A stretch of DNA of 34,163 nucleotides, taken from positions 2,141 to 36,303 of the forward strand of contig JAGWBX010000036.1 of assembly GCA_021295655.1 (NCBI GenBank), written 5' to 3'. The translations under genes and the position numbers were made by a program. Source of the DNA: Candidatus Latescibacterota bacterium (lineage in GTDB: Bacteria > Latescibacterota > UBA2968 > GCA-2709665). Shown here in pieces: positions 1 to 8,219 of this stretch (its first letter is position 1; every line of letters starts with the position of its first letter). A model generated the notes under the pieces. It was not told the origin of the DNA. It worked only from the letters and a program-made list of their open reading frames with translations, and did not search any database.

Positions 1-22
1 ATTTCGGCCACAAGGGCCGGAC

Positions 23-51
23 GCCTGTCTGCGTGCACCGCACAGGCAGGC
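23..51. repeat. Palindromic dispersed repeat, CCTGCCTGC family (copy 1)
   Basis: The left arm GCCTGTCTGCG and the right arm CGCACAGGCAGGC form an imperfect hairpin with G-U wobbles. Two related palindromes with CCTGCCTGC and GCAGGCAGG (or GGCAGGCAGG) arms lie at 12042-12074 and 22756-22788, all between genes. This looks like a small REP-like dispersed element. Its function is unknown. Confidence 0.55.
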
Positions 52-69
52 AGCCCGGATGGGCTTTTT
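52..69 (+). terminator. Short intrinsic terminator
   Basis: AGCCC, loop GGAT and GGGCT form a 5-bp stem followed by a run of four further Ts, directly after the palindromic repeat. It would end a plus-strand transcript entering from outside the window. The stem is short, so efficiency is uncertain. Confidence 0.45.
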
Positions 70-134
70 CAACGGGCTGGTAGGCCCGCAGGCGCCGCTG
101 CGCGCGCGGCAGAATTCACTGATCGACCACATCA

Positions 135-1250
135 TTGCCGTCAGTCTATCCGATGCCATCCACCGGTTTCGAACACATCCGATTCGCCCGCCTGAACGCT
201 GAGGTCATAGAGATAAATCCAACCGAGGCGGCGCTCTACAGGCATTACGGTATCGCGCCGGTTCTGGTGGACGCCTATGAACCGGACGACATCATCGCAG
301 GCGTTGCGGACTGCGACGCGCTGGCCGTCGTCTCGGCTTCACTGCCTGAACCGGTCATCAGGAGCCTCGCCAGGTGCACAATCATCTCCCGACTGGGCAA
401 CGGAACGGACAAAATCGACGTCAGGACGGCAACCAAAATGGGCATCGTGGTCTCCAACGTCCCTTCCTTCTGCAACGAAGAGATGGCCGACCACGTGATG
501 GCCAGTCTGCTCAGTCTCGCCCGGCAAATCCCGAAGATGTCGCGCCATTTTTACGCGGGCGCGTACCAGCGGGCACGAGACGAAGGTTTGCGGCTTCATC
601 GCATATCGGGCATGGTTCTGGGTCTGATCGGTTTCGGCGCCTCCGCCAGGGCCGTTGTGGAGCGCGCACGGCCTTTCGGCCTCGAAATCCAGGCCACGAG
701 GAAAAACATGCACGCGCCGCACGACGAAGCCGATGCCCTGGGTGTCCGCATGGTGGACCTGGAAACGCTCCTTGAATCTTCGGACTTCGTTTCTCTGCAC
801 CTGCCGCTCGCGCCCGACACCTATCGCCTCCTCGATGCGTCCAACCTGAAGAGAATGAAACCGGGTTCCTTCTTCATCAACACATGTCGCGGGGCCATCA
901 CGGACGAGAGCGCCCTCGCCGATCTTCTTCGAAGCGGCCATCTGGCCGGCGCCGCTCTGGACACGTTCGACGACATCGAAATCTTCGGAGAGAAGGAATA
1001 TCCGCCGGACCACGCGCTGGCAAGGCTCGATAACGTCATTCTCACCCCGCATATCTCCGGGCTATCCGTCCAGGCCACCCGGGACGTGGCAATCACCGGT
1101 GTGGAGAACCTCGTCTCGGTGCTCAGCGGCCGCTGGCCCCATCCCGACAACGTCGTCAACACGGCCGTTTGCCCGCGTGTCCCGCTGGAGGAACACGATC
1201 CCGCCTCGTTTGACCACCTGTGGGAAACCGTGCCCTCCACCCGGAACTGA
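135..1250 (+). CDS. D-isomer-specific 2-hydroxyacid dehydrogenase (CtBP/phosphoglycerate dehydrogenase-like)
   Basis: NAD-dependent oxidoreductase of the D-2-hydroxyacid dehydrogenase family, 371 residues, predicted cytosolic. The nucleotide-binding signature GLIGFGASA lies near residues 163-171. The substrate Arg sits in NTCRGAI (R252) and the catalytic His in TPHISG (H306). The N-terminal part has the family motif SRLGNGTDKID. The start is uncertain: an in-frame TGA at 120-122 limits the ORF, position 135 is a TTG without a good Shine-Dalgarno site, and an ATG lies at 153. The family usually begins with a short beta-strand that is not obvious here, so the N-terminus may be slightly degraded or differ from this call. 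It heads a plus-strand catabolic block, which suggests reduction or oxidation of a 2-keto/2-hydroxy acid. The exact substrate cannot be told from sequence. Confidence 0.85.
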   Translation: MPSVYPMPSTGFEHIRFARLNAEVIEINPTEAALYRHYGIAPVLVDAYEPDDIIAGVADCDALAVVSASLPEPVIRSLARCTIISRLGNGTDKIDVRTATKMGIVVSNVPSFCNEEMADHVMASLLSLARQIPKMSRHFYAGAYQRARDEGLRLHRISGMVLGLIGFGASARAVVERARPFGLEIQATRKNMHAPHDEADALGVRMVDLETLLESSDFVSLHLPLAPDTYRLLDASNLKRMKPGSFFINTCRGAITDESALADLLRSGHLAGAALDTFDDIEIFGEKEYPPDHALARLDNVILTPHISGLSVQATRDVAITGVENLVSVLSGRWPHPDNVVNTAVCPRVPLEEHDPASFDHLWETVPSTRN

Positions 1251-1365
1251 AAGGGGCGGAATCCGAATGGAACGCGCAGCGAAATCGGCCGTCCCGTGAC
1301 TCGCGGGACACCAGGCCTCGCATGCAGAGCGACTTTATCAACGGACTGTTAAGGAGATAAATTCC

Positions 1366-1731
1366 ATGGCCGGAAATGTAAGTCCCGAACCCTTCTATTC
1401 GATGGCCAGGCGGGCCGGCGATATGCTGTTTCTCTCCGGCTTCGGCCCCGTCGACGGCGGCGAGGTGGTTGGCGGTAATATCGAGGAACAGACCATCTTC
1501 ACGATGGACAACATGAAACAGGTACTGGATAGCGAGGGCGCCACCTTCGACGACGTTGTCCGCGTCAACGTCTTCCTCCTGGACATGGCGGACCGCGACG
1601 GATTCAATCGCACCTATATGCGGTATTTCAACAACAGGAGCCGGATGCCCACCCGGCGTCTGGTGGGCGCCGGAGACATGTATATGGGCATCCTCGTCGA
1701 GATCGACGCCATCGCGTACCTGGGCGATTAG
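1366..1731 (+). CDS. RidA/YjgF/UK114-family protein
   Basis: This 121-residue protein has the length and pattern of the RidA (YjgF/YER057c) family, trimeric proteins that hydrolyse reactive enamine/imine intermediates or act as related deaminases. The conserved start SPEPFYSMARRAGDMLFLSG and the core VVRVNVFLLDMADRDGFN are visible. The Arg that binds the substrate carboxylate in true RidA is expected near residue 105; here the region reads RMPTRRLVGAGDMYMG, so the match to archetypal RidA is loose and another subfamily is possible. The start is well supported by AAGGAG nine bases before the ATG. It lies 115 bases after the hydroxyacid dehydrogenase and 102 before the SDR, in the same orientation. 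Confidence 0.8.
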   Translation: MAGNVSPEPFYSMARRAGDMLFLSGFGPVDGGEVVGGNIEEQTIFTMDNMKQVLDSEGATFDDVVRVNVFLLDMADRDGFNRTYMRYFNNRSRMPTRRLVGAGDMYMGILVEIDAIAYLGD

Positions 1732-1833
1732 CCGTTCGCCCCAATTCGAACACACCAGCAACACGGCGACGCGACGAAAACCCCTGAAACGAACCGTAAG
1801 TCGCGCTTCCCGGCGTATTGACGGAGACCGACC

Positions 1834-2646
1834 ATGTCCCATCCAATCTTCGACCTCACGGACCGCGTCGCACTCGTCTCGGGCGCGGCCGCCGGCATGG
1901 GCAAGGCGATGGCCATCGGATTCGCGGAATCCGGCGCGGACCTCATGCTGGCCGACGTCAACGAACCGGGGGCGCAGGAAACCGCCCACGAGATCGAAAC
2001 GCTGGGACGCCGCGCCATCCCCGTACGGTGCGACGTTTCTGACACAGACCAGGTCCGTGGAATGTTCCAGCGCCTCGACCGGGAATTCGGCCGCATTCAC
2101 GTCCTGGGCAACGTCGCCGGTGGGACCATGGTGAAAAAACCGGAGGATCTCACCCTTGACGAGCTCCAGCAGAGCCTGCAATCCCTGGTGATCGGCCGCT
2201 TCTGCTGCTGCCAGGAGGGGGGCAGGCGCATGCTCGCCGCGGGCAAGGGCAGCATTATCAATATCGGCTCGCTCGCGAGCCTCACCGCGATCGGGCGAGG
2301 CCACGTCGCCTACAGCATCGGGATGGGCGCCATTGCCCAGATGACCCGTGAACTCAGCACGGAATGGAGCAGCCGCGGCGTGCGCGTGAACGCAATTCTG
2401 CCCGCCCAGGTTATGAACCCGTTCCTGGAAAAACGCCTGCGGGCCGAACCTCGCATGGCCGATACATGGCTGGGCGGCATTCCGGCCGGCCGGTTCGGCG
2501 AGCCGCGGGACATCGTGGGCGCGTCCATCTTCCTCGCATCCGACGCGTCGGCGTGGGTTACCGGCGTGATGTTGCCCATGGACGGCGGAAACCTCGCGAT
2601 GAACGCCGGAGGCACCTATCCCGGCGGCCCGATCGTGAGCGGTTAA
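1834..2646 (+). CDS. SDR-family protein with an incomplete catalytic tetrad
   Basis: Short-chain dehydrogenase/reductase fold, 270 residues. The dinucleotide-binding loop SGAAAGMGKA is near residues 16-25, and a variant of the NNAG motif appears as GNVAGG. The active-site region reads VAYSIGMGAIAQM: Tyr160 is present, but the Lys expected four residues later is Met164. The helix position that usually carries the catalytic Asn (typical NLTG) reads LVIG. Ser146 is kept. The C-terminal segment (WVTGVMLPMDGGN) is typical of classical SDRs, so the gene is not decayed; it looks like a specialised or non-canonical member. It is likely co-transcribed with the neighbouring oxidoreductase and E1 genes. 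The substrate is unknown. Confidence 0.85.
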   Translation: MSHPIFDLTDRVALVSGAAAGMGKAMAIGFAESGADLMLADVNEPGAQETAHEIETLGRRAIPVRCDVSDTDQVRGMFQRLDREFGRIHVLGNVAGGTMVKKPEDLTLDELQQSLQSLVIGRFCCCQEGGRRMLAAGKGSIINIGSLASLTAIGRGHVAYSIGMGAIAQMTRELSTEWSSRGVRVNAILPAQVMNPFLEKRLRAEPRMADTWLGGIPAGRFGEPRDIVGASIFLASDASAWVTGVMLPMDGGNLAMNAGGTYPGGPIVSG

Positions 2647-2690
2647 CCGGGCCCGATTCTCTTCACCCCATCGAACAGGCAGCGGATATC

Positions 2691-3680
2691 ATGCCAGGCG
2701 ACACAGGTACCGGTCAACTCCTTTCTCTTTACCGGCAGATGCTCACAATCCGGCGCACGGAAGAGCAGATCGCCAGGTCGTACCAGGCCGGACTCATCCC
2801 GGGGGCCTGCCACACGTACGTCGGAGAAGAGGCCATCGCAGCGGGAGTCTGCGCGCACCTGCGCGGGGAAGACACGATTTTCAGCACCCATCGGGGCCAC
2901 GGCCATGCGCTCGCCAAAGGCGTGCCCGTACGCGAACTCATCGCGGAACTCTTCGGCAAGTCCACGGGGTGCGCGCGGGGGCGGGGCGGCAGCATGCACC
3001 TGTTCTCCCCCGAAATCGGGCTGATGGGCACCAGCGGCATCGTAGGCCCCTGCATCCTTCAGGCCGCCGGCGCCGCCTATACGTTCAAATTGCTCGAAAC
3101 CGATCGGGTGAGCGTGGCTTTCTTTGGCGACGGAGGCGTTAACAACGGCGCGTTTCACGAAGGCCTGAACATGGCCGCCATCTGGCAACTCCCCGTGGTC
3201 TTCGTCCTGGAAGACAACCGGTACGCCACGGAAGTCGCCTTCGAGTACGCCACCCGCAATACGAATGTCGCCCGGCGAGCGGAAGGCTATGGGGTAACCG
3301 GCGTTGCGGTTGACGGAAACGACGTTCTCGACGTCTATGAAAAAGCCGGCGACGCCGTCCTTCGAGCCAGGGAAGGCGGCGGCCCCACGCTGCTGGACTG
3401 CAAGACCTACCGCACCCGCCCCCACGCCGAGGGGATGCGGGACACCGGTTACCGCCCGCGGGAAGAACTCGAGGCCTGGAAGGCCAGGGACCCCATCGCG
3501 TTGCTGGCCGGAAAACTGATGGAAGACGGTATTGCCGACCGGGAGACCCTCGACGGAATTGAAAGCGAGGTCCAATCGCATGTCGAAGCGGGCGTCGAGT
3601 TCGCCAGGGAGAGCCCGTGGCCGGATCCGGCCACGGTAGCGGATCACGTCTTCAGCGGACAGGATGCGACCCATGCGTGA
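2691..3680 (+). CDS. Thiamine-diphosphate-dependent dehydrogenase E1 component, alpha subunit
   Basis: E1alpha of a 2-oxoacid or acetoin dehydrogenase complex, 329 residues. It binds thiamine diphosphate with E1beta and performs the oxidative decarboxylation/cleavage half-reaction. The family signatures HTYVGEEAIAAGV and STHRGHGHALAKG are visible. The ThDP-Mg motif GDGGVNN starts at residue 146 and runs into LPVVFVLEDN about 30 residues on. The ORF is open further upstream, but that part overlaps the SDR gene and is not homologous, so the ATG at 2691 is chosen. The overall pattern resembles acetoin dehydrogenase AcoA and branched PDH E1alpha proteins, and the sequence alone does not settle the substrate. 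The 3' end overlaps the E1beta gene, indicating translational coupling. Confidence 0.9.
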   Translation: MPGDTGTGQLLSLYRQMLTIRRTEEQIARSYQAGLIPGACHTYVGEEAIAAGVCAHLRGEDTIFSTHRGHGHALAKGVPVRELIAELFGKSTGCARGRGGSMHLFSPEIGLMGTSGIVGPCILQAAGAAYTFKLLETDRVSVAFFGDGGVNNGAFHEGLNMAAIWQLPVVFVLEDNRYATEVAFEYATRNTNVARRAEGYGVTGVAVDGNDVLDVYEKAGDAVLRAREGGGPTLLDCKTYRTRPHAEGMRDTGYRPREELEAWKARDPIALLAGKLMEDGIADRETLDGIESEVQSHVEAGVEFARESPWPDPATVADHVFSGQDATHA

Positions 3681-4650
3681 AATCACGTTTACGGAAGCCG
3701 CGCGTGAAGCCCTCTCCGATGCCATGGCGGCGGACCCGACCATCTTCGTTGTGGGCGAAGGCGTGGGCGAACGCGGCGGCAACTTCAACACCACCACCGG
3801 ACTCTACGAACGCTACGGTCCCATGCGTGTGTGCGATACCCCGATTTGCGAGCGGGGCTTTATCGGGCTCTGCACGGGCGCGGCCATGGCCGGCGCGCGG
3901 CCCGTGGTGGACTTCATGTTCATCGACTTCATCCTGGACGGCTTCGGCGAGATGGTCAATCAGATCGCCAAGATGCAGTACATGAGCAGCGGCCGCCTGT
4001 CCATGCCCGTTGTTCTGCGAGGTTGCGTCGGTATCGGAGGCGCCGCCGCCACTCACCATTCCGGAAACTACTATCCCGTTTTCGCGCACCTGCCGGGCTT
4101 CCGCGTGGCCCTGCCTGCCACGCCGTACGACGCCAAGGGTCTGTTCAAGACGGCCCTTGAAGGCGAAGATCCCGTTCTCTTCCTCGAACACAAATCCATC
4201 CTCAACCATCGGGGTCCTGTGCCGGAAACCCCGTACGCCATTCCATTCGGGCGGGCCGAGGTCCGCCGCGAGGGTGGTGACGTCACCGTAATCGCGCTGG
4301 CAAATATGGTCACCCTCACGTGGAAACTCTGCGACGAACTCGCCGGGGACGGCATCTCCGTGGAACTCATCGACCCGCGCACCGTGGCGCCGCTGGATAT
4401 GGATACCATACTGGAATCCGTACATAAAACGGGGCGTCTGCTGATCGTGGACGAGGCATTCGGCCCATGCGGCATCGGCGCCGAAATCGCCGCTCAGGTT
4501 CAGAGTCTGGCATTCGACGACCTGGACGCACCGGTAGGCCGGCTCAACGGCGCGCATGTCCCCACGCCGTACAGCGCCCCGCTCGAGGCTGCCTGCCTGC
4601 CGCAGCCGGATACCATTTCGCAGGCCATCCGCGACCTGATGGAGGAATAG
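3673..4650 (+). CDS. Thiamine-diphosphate-dependent dehydrogenase E1 component, beta subunit
   Basis: E1beta of the same complex, about 325 residues. It begins MREITFTEAAREALSDAM, and an earlier in-frame ATG at 3664 would add three residues; the ATG at 3673 is preferred because AGGA lies at a better distance. Visible signatures are VGEGVGERGGN, the region around DTPICERGFIGLCTGAA, and the C-terminal transketolase domain with ELIDPRTVAPLDMDTI and VDEAFGPCGIGAEI. It overlaps the end of the E1alpha gene by 8 bases, as expected for a stoichiometric alpha2beta2 pair. The E2 gene follows 28 bases later. Confidence 0.92.
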   Translation: MREITFTEAAREALSDAMAADPTIFVVGEGVGERGGNFNTTTGLYERYGPMRVCDTPICERGFIGLCTGAAMAGARPVVDFMFIDFILDGFGEMVNQIAKMQYMSSGRLSMPVVLRGCVGIGGAAATHHSGNYYPVFAHLPGFRVALPATPYDAKGLFKTALEGEDPVLFLEHKSILNHRGPVPETPYAIPFGRAEVRREGGDVTVIALANMVTLTWKLCDELAGDGISVELIDPRTVAPLDMDTILESVHKTGRLLIVDEAFGPCGIGAEIAAQVQSLAFDDLDAPVGRLNGAHVPTPYSAPLEAACLPQPDTISQAIRDLMEE

Positions 4651-4678
4651 GCGCGGGCGCTCCTCGAGGTTGATCTCA

Positions 4679-5839
4679 ATGCCCACAGAAATCGTCATGC
4701 CCCGCCTGGGATGGACCATGGAGGAAGGCACCCTGGTCGAATGGCTGAAACAGAACGGGGATCCGGTCCAGGCCGGGGACATCATCTTCACCGTTGAGAG
4801 CGATAAAGCCATCAACGAAATCGAATCCTTTGACAGCGGGACCCTTTATATACCGCCCGATGCGCCTCAACCCGGAGACACGTTGCCGATCGGCACGGTG
4901 CTGGGCTTCCTGCTGGGTCCGGGCGAACCACCTCCCGCTGCGACTCCCGCCCCGCCGGTGGTCGTGAAGGAAACGAAATCAGGACCGCAGCAGGCCACTC
5001 CTTCCCGCCCTCCCACAGGTCGGCCCCATGGCGGAAAGCGCCGGTCCGCGATCAGCCCGCGGGCGCTCCGTCTGGCGACGGAACTGGGTGTCGACTGGAG
5101 TGCCCTTCAAGGCAGCGGTCGAAACGGCCGCATTGTTGAACGGGACGTCCGGGCTGCCGCCTCGGGCCCGTCCCGGGACAGATCCGGGGGTACCATCCGC
5201 CGGGCCATCGCTCGGCGAATGACCGAAAGTCACGTGGAGACGGCGCCCGTGACGCTTTCCACGGAAGCCGATGCGACGGATTTCGTAACCTTGCGGACGG
5301 AACTGGACATCCCCTTCCTTACGTACAACGACCTTTTTCTGAAGCTGACGGCCCTCGCCCTGGCCGAACATCCGGACCTGAACGCCTCCTGGCAGGACGG
5401 ATCCGTCCACGTGCACAACAAGATCCACATCGGTATCGCCGTGGATACCCACGCCGGCCTTCTGGTCCCCGTTGTCACCAACGTCGGCGCCAGAGACCTG
5501 CCCGACCTCGCCAGGGAGACCGCGGACCTGGTCCGGAAGGCCAGGCAGGGAGACCTCGAACCGGAGCGCCTTCATGGGGGTACGTTTACAATTACGAACC
5601 TGGGCCAGTACGGGATCGACTTCTTTACGCCCATCGTCAACCTGCCTCAGTGCGCCATTCTGGGCGTCGGCCGGATTGTCGCCAGGCCCGCGGTACACGA
5701 GGGCCGGGTGATACCCCGGGACATGGTCGCCCTGAGCCTCACTTTCGACCATCGCGTTGTCGACGGCGGCCCGGCCGCCCGATTCCTGGATACGATCCGA
5801 CGGCACGTCGAACGTCCCGAACTCTGGCACGCCCTATAG
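4679..5839 (+). CDS. Dihydrolipoamide acyltransferase E2 component
   Basis: E2 core of the dehydrogenase complex, 386 residues, which carries the acyl group on lipoate and transfers it to CoA. A single lipoyl domain spans about residues 1-80, with the lipoylated Lys43 in VESDKAINE. A Pro-rich linker follows, then a peripheral-subunit-binding domain at about 125-157 (ISPRALRLATELGVDW). The catalytic acyltransferase domain ends with FDHRVVDGG, with His358 and Asp362 as the active-site pair. GAGG about ten bases upstream supports the ATG at 4679 over a TTG at 4670. No E3 (dihydrolipoamide dehydrogenase) gene follows, so E3 must come from elsewhere in the genome. Confidence 0.92.
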   Translation: MPTEIVMPRLGWTMEEGTLVEWLKQNGDPVQAGDIIFTVESDKAINEIESFDSGTLYIPPDAPQPGDTLPIGTVLGFLLGPGEPPPAATPAPPVVVKETKSGPQQATPSRPPTGRPHGGKRRSAISPRALRLATELGVDWSALQGSGRNGRIVERDVRAAASGPSRDRSGGTIRRAIARRMTESHVETAPVTLSTEADATDFVTLRTELDIPFLTYNDLFLKLTALALAEHPDLNASWQDGSVHVHNKIHIGIAVDTHAGLLVPVVTNVGARDLPDLARETADLVRKARQGDLEPERLHGGTFTITNLGQYGIDFFTPIVNLPQCAILGVGRIVARPAVHEGRVIPRDMVALSLTFDHRVVDGGPAARFLDTIRRHVERPELWHAL

Positions 5840-5906
5840 CGGAGGTCATCGGCAGCTTTTTTGTGGAATTCCTGAACCGTGGCCCTGCGCTTTGAAGCCG
5901 ATTCCC

Positions 5907-6359
5907 ATGCAATCTCTCAACTTTCCCCGTCAGTACGACTTCGATATTCGCGCCAGCGGCGAACGCAGGACGATTTTCGATCCGCTTCGAAGAAAGCACG
6001 TGCGACTCACGCCCGAGGAATGGGTCCGCCAGAACCTGATACAGCACCTCGTCCATGACCTGGGTTTCCCGGCGGGTCGAACCGCGGTCGAATCGGCTTT
6101 TGCGTATGGCGGAATGCAGCACCGCGCCGACGTTATCGTCTACAACGGCAGGGGAGAACCCGTTTTCATGGCCGAATGCAAGGCGCCCGACGTCAAGATA
6201 AAACAGCAGGCGTTCGATCAGATCGCGCGCTACAATACGTCCGTGGGGACGAATTACCTGGTTGTGACCAATGGAATCACCCACTACTGTTACGCCCTTG
6301 ACCGCGAGGAACACAGCTACCGGTTCCTTCACAGTCTGCCGCGATACGAAGAACTGTGA
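5907..6359 (+). CDS. Orphan type I restriction R-subunit N-terminal-like (HSDR_N) nuclease-fold protein
   Basis: A 150-residue stand-alone protein matching the small HSDR_N-type family. The start is FPRQYDFDI, then LTPEEWVRQNLIQHL. A PD-(D/E)xK-like core shows D75 in RADVIVY and E90-x-K92 in MAECKAP, followed by DQIARYNTSVGTNYLVVTNG. No helicase/translocase domain and no HsdM/HsdS neighbour are present, so it is not a working type I restriction system by itself. Such orphans are common in Bacteroidota and other phyla, and their role is unknown. It sits between the E2 gene and the CoA-binding gene in the same orientation, with 67 bases to the former, so it is probably carried on the catabolic transcript. 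Confidence 0.8.
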   Translation: MQSLNFPRQYDFDIRASGERRTIFDPLRRKHVRLTPEEWVRQNLIQHLVHDLGFPAGRTAVESAFAYGGMQHRADVIVYNGRGEPVFMAECKAPDVKIKQQAFDQIARYNTSVGTNYLVVTNGITHYCYALDREEHSYRFLHSLPRYEEL

Positions 6360-6394
6360 TCGTTAGCGAATCCAAACCGCAGGGGAGAACACGC

Positions 6395-6802
6395 GTGACA
6401 CTCGACGAAACGATTGATGCGTTTCTGGAAACCGGACCCTTTGCAGTCGTCGGCGCGTCGAAGGACCGTGCCAAATACGGCAACAAGGTTCTCCGATGTT
6501 ATTTACAGCACGATCTTAAGGTGTATCCGATCAATCCGGGCGCCGCAGAAATCGAAGGCCAAAGGGCGTATCCCAATCTCGCGGCACTCCCGGAACCGGT
6601 GGCGCGCATTTCCGTAATCACACCGCCCGAGGTTACCGAAGGGATCGTTTCGGAAGCCGCGGACGCCGGAATCGAATTCATCTGGATGCAACCCGGAGCG
6701 GAGAGCAGGAAAGCCGTTGACGACGCGCAAGACGCCGGCATCGCGGTCGTCTCCGGCGGGCCGTGCCTGCTCGTGGTCCTGGGGTACACTGAAAGGGATT
6801 AG
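6395..6802 (+). CDS. CoA-binding domain protein (YccU type)
   Basis: Single CoA-binding Rossmann-like domain, about 135 residues, as in YccU and the N-terminal part of ADP-forming acyl-CoA synthetases. Signatures are FAVVGASKDRAKYGNKV near the N-terminus, VYPINPGAAEIEG in the middle and IEFIWMQPGAESRKA towards the end. The upstream GTG at 6356 is possible and would overlap the previous stop. AGGGGAGA ending six bases before the GTG at 6395 favours the shorter start. The gene ends seven bases before the diketogulonate reductase gene. The biochemical role of these small proteins is not settled; a link to acyl-CoA formed by the upstream E1/E2 complex is only a contextual guess. Confidence 0.85.
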   Translation: MTLDETIDAFLETGPFAVVGASKDRAKYGNKVLRCYLQHDLKVYPINPGAAEIEGQRAYPNLAALPEPVARISVITPPEVTEGIVSEAADAGIEFIWMQPGAESRKAVDDAQDAGIAVVSGGPCLLVVLGYTERD

Positions 6803-6809
6803 ACGAAAG

Positions 6810-7820
6810 ATGGAAATGCATCGGGTCCACTTCGACATTTTGGTGGCGGAACTGAACCGCGTCCTGCTCGAAACCGGCTTCACGACCGAACGCGCCCAAC
6901 GTCTTGCGAGAATCTTCACTGAAACCACACGCGACGGCGTGTATTCCCATGGTGTCAACCGGTTCCCGGCCTTTGCCGGGCAGGCCCGTTCCGGCAAGGG
7001 CATGGATCTCCACGCCGAGCCCGAAAGCGCATCCGACTTTGGCGTACTGGAGCAGTGGGACGGAAAACTGGGCCCCGGTATCCTCAATGCTTGCGTGTGC
7101 ATGGACCGCGCGGTTGAGGTTGCGAGAGCACATGGCATGGGTTGCGTGTCCCTCAGAAACACCAACCACTGGATGCGGGCCGGAACCTACGGTCTGAGAG
7201 CCGCGGACGCGGGCTGTATCGGCATCTGCTGGACAAATACCACCCAGCTTATTCCTCCGTACGGCTCCGCCGACCGCAAAGTCGGTAACAATCCGCTGGT
7301 CTTTTCCATACCGCGGCCGGAAGGCCGGCATTTTCTGCTGGATATGGCGATGAGCCAGTACTCGCACGGAAAACTCGACGTGTACCGCGTTGCCAACCGG
7401 CGACTTCCGGTCCCCGGAGGTTACGACGACAGCGGAAACCTGTCGTACGACGCCGGCGCCATCCAGGCCGCCCGCCGCCCGCTGCCTATCGGTTACTGGA
7501 AGGGGATTGGCCTCTCGATGTCGCTGGATCTGGTTGCCTCACTGCTGTCAGGGGGCCGTTCAACGTACCAGATCGCTCAGGAGGAAGCCGAATACGGCGT
7601 CTCCCAGGTCTTTATCGCCATCCATGCCGACGCTGTCGCCGGCGACCGGATGCATGAAATCGTGGACCGGACCCTCGCCGACTTTCGTGCCGCGCAGCCC
7701 CTGGAAGGGAGCGACCCGGTGTCCTATCCCGGCGAGCGCATGTTCAGGACCCGGGAGGAGAACCTGGCGCTGGGAATCCCGGTTGAAGCGGACCGCTGGC
7801 AGGAAATCCTGGCGTTGTGA
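6810..7820 (+). CDS. dlgD: 2,3-diketo-L-gulonate reductase-like oxidoreductase (malate/L-lactate dehydrogenase family)
   Basis: NAD(P)-dependent oxidoreductase of the LDH2/MDHG family, 336 residues, close in pattern to E. coli YiaK/DlgD (332 residues), which reduces 2,3-diketo-L-gulonate to 3-keto-L-gulonate. The catalytic His47 lies in YSHGVNRFPAF. LRNTNHWMRAGTYGLRAA, DMAMSQYSHGKLDVYR and PIGYWKGIGLSMSLDL are typical of this subfamily rather than of malate or ureidoglycolate dehydrogenases. The ATG at 6810 is chosen because it gives the family length; the ORF is open upstream only as an overlap with the CoA-binding gene. It follows that gene by seven bases. The context suggests degradation of a sugar acid, with the exact substrate unproven. 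Confidence 0.87.
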   Translation: MEMHRVHFDILVAELNRVLLETGFTTERAQRLARIFTETTRDGVYSHGVNRFPAFAGQARSGKGMDLHAEPESASDFGVLEQWDGKLGPGILNACVCMDRAVEVARAHGMGCVSLRNTNHWMRAGTYGLRAADAGCIGICWTNTTQLIPPYGSADRKVGNNPLVFSIPRPEGRHFLLDMAMSQYSHGKLDVYRVANRRLPVPGGYDDSGNLSYDAGAIQAARRPLPIGYWKGIGLSMSLDLVASLLSGGRSTYQIAQEEAEYGVSQVFIAIHADAVAGDRMHEIVDRTLADFRAAQPLEGSDPVSYPGERMFRTREENLALGIPVEADRWQEILAL

Positions 7821-7850
7821 TTCAATTCCGATAGAGGAAAGGAGCGTGCA

Positions 7851-8219
7851 ATGAGCGAATTAAAGATGAAAACGGTCGCAATGCCGGATCATCTGCCCGA
7901 CATGCCCATCGACCCGGACTGGATTCATGAAGGCGAACCAACAGCCCGCGGCGCCATCGTTACCCAGAGCGCGGACAAGAGGATGTCAAGCGGCTACTGG
8001 CAATGCAGCGAAGGCAGGTTCGAATGGACTTTTGGTTGGGACGAGTTCGCGCACGGCTTCGAGGGAAGGGTCGCCATTGAAGAAGACGGCGGCGACAGCT
8101 ACACCCTGGGGCCGGGCGATACCGTGCACTTTCCAGCGGGGCTCAAGACCCATTGGCACGTAATACAGCCGGTAAGGAAATATTTCGTCATTCGCACCAC
8201 CGACCCATTGGAATTGTAG
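7851..8219 (+). CDS. Cupin-domain protein
   Basis: Small single-domain cupin, 122 residues, of the Cupin_3 (ureidoglycine aminohydrolase-like) type. The segments SSGYWQCSEGRFEWTFGWDE, VAIEEDG and LGPGDTVHFPAGLKTHWHV give the two cupin motifs. The usual metal-ligand His residues are largely missing, as is common in this subgroup. AGGAAAGGAG lies seven to sixteen bases before the ATG. It is the last intact gene of the plus-strand block, 30 bases after the reductase. It may be a sugar-acid isomerase or epimerase, or a binding protein, but this cannot be decided. Confidence 0.8.
   Translation: MSELKMKTVAMPDHLPDMPIDPDWIHEGEPTARGAIVTQSADKRMSSGYWQCSEGRFEWTFGWDEFAHGFEGRVAIEEDGGDSYTLGPGDTVHFPAGLKTHWHVIQPVRKYFVIRTTDPLEL

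Noticed and set aside
1156..2304. 382-codon minus-strand frame across the RidA and SDR genes
   Set aside because: Antisense to two recognised genes, spans their intergenic region and shows no domain.
2364..2690. Upstream extension of the E1alpha frame
   Set aside because: It overlaps the SDR gene, the translation is Arg-rich and unlike E1 proteins, and the ATG at 2691 gives the normal length.
5907..6359. A complete restriction-modification or defence system
   Set aside because: Only the HSDR_N-like protein is present; there is no methylase, specificity subunit, helicase or other defence gene next to it.
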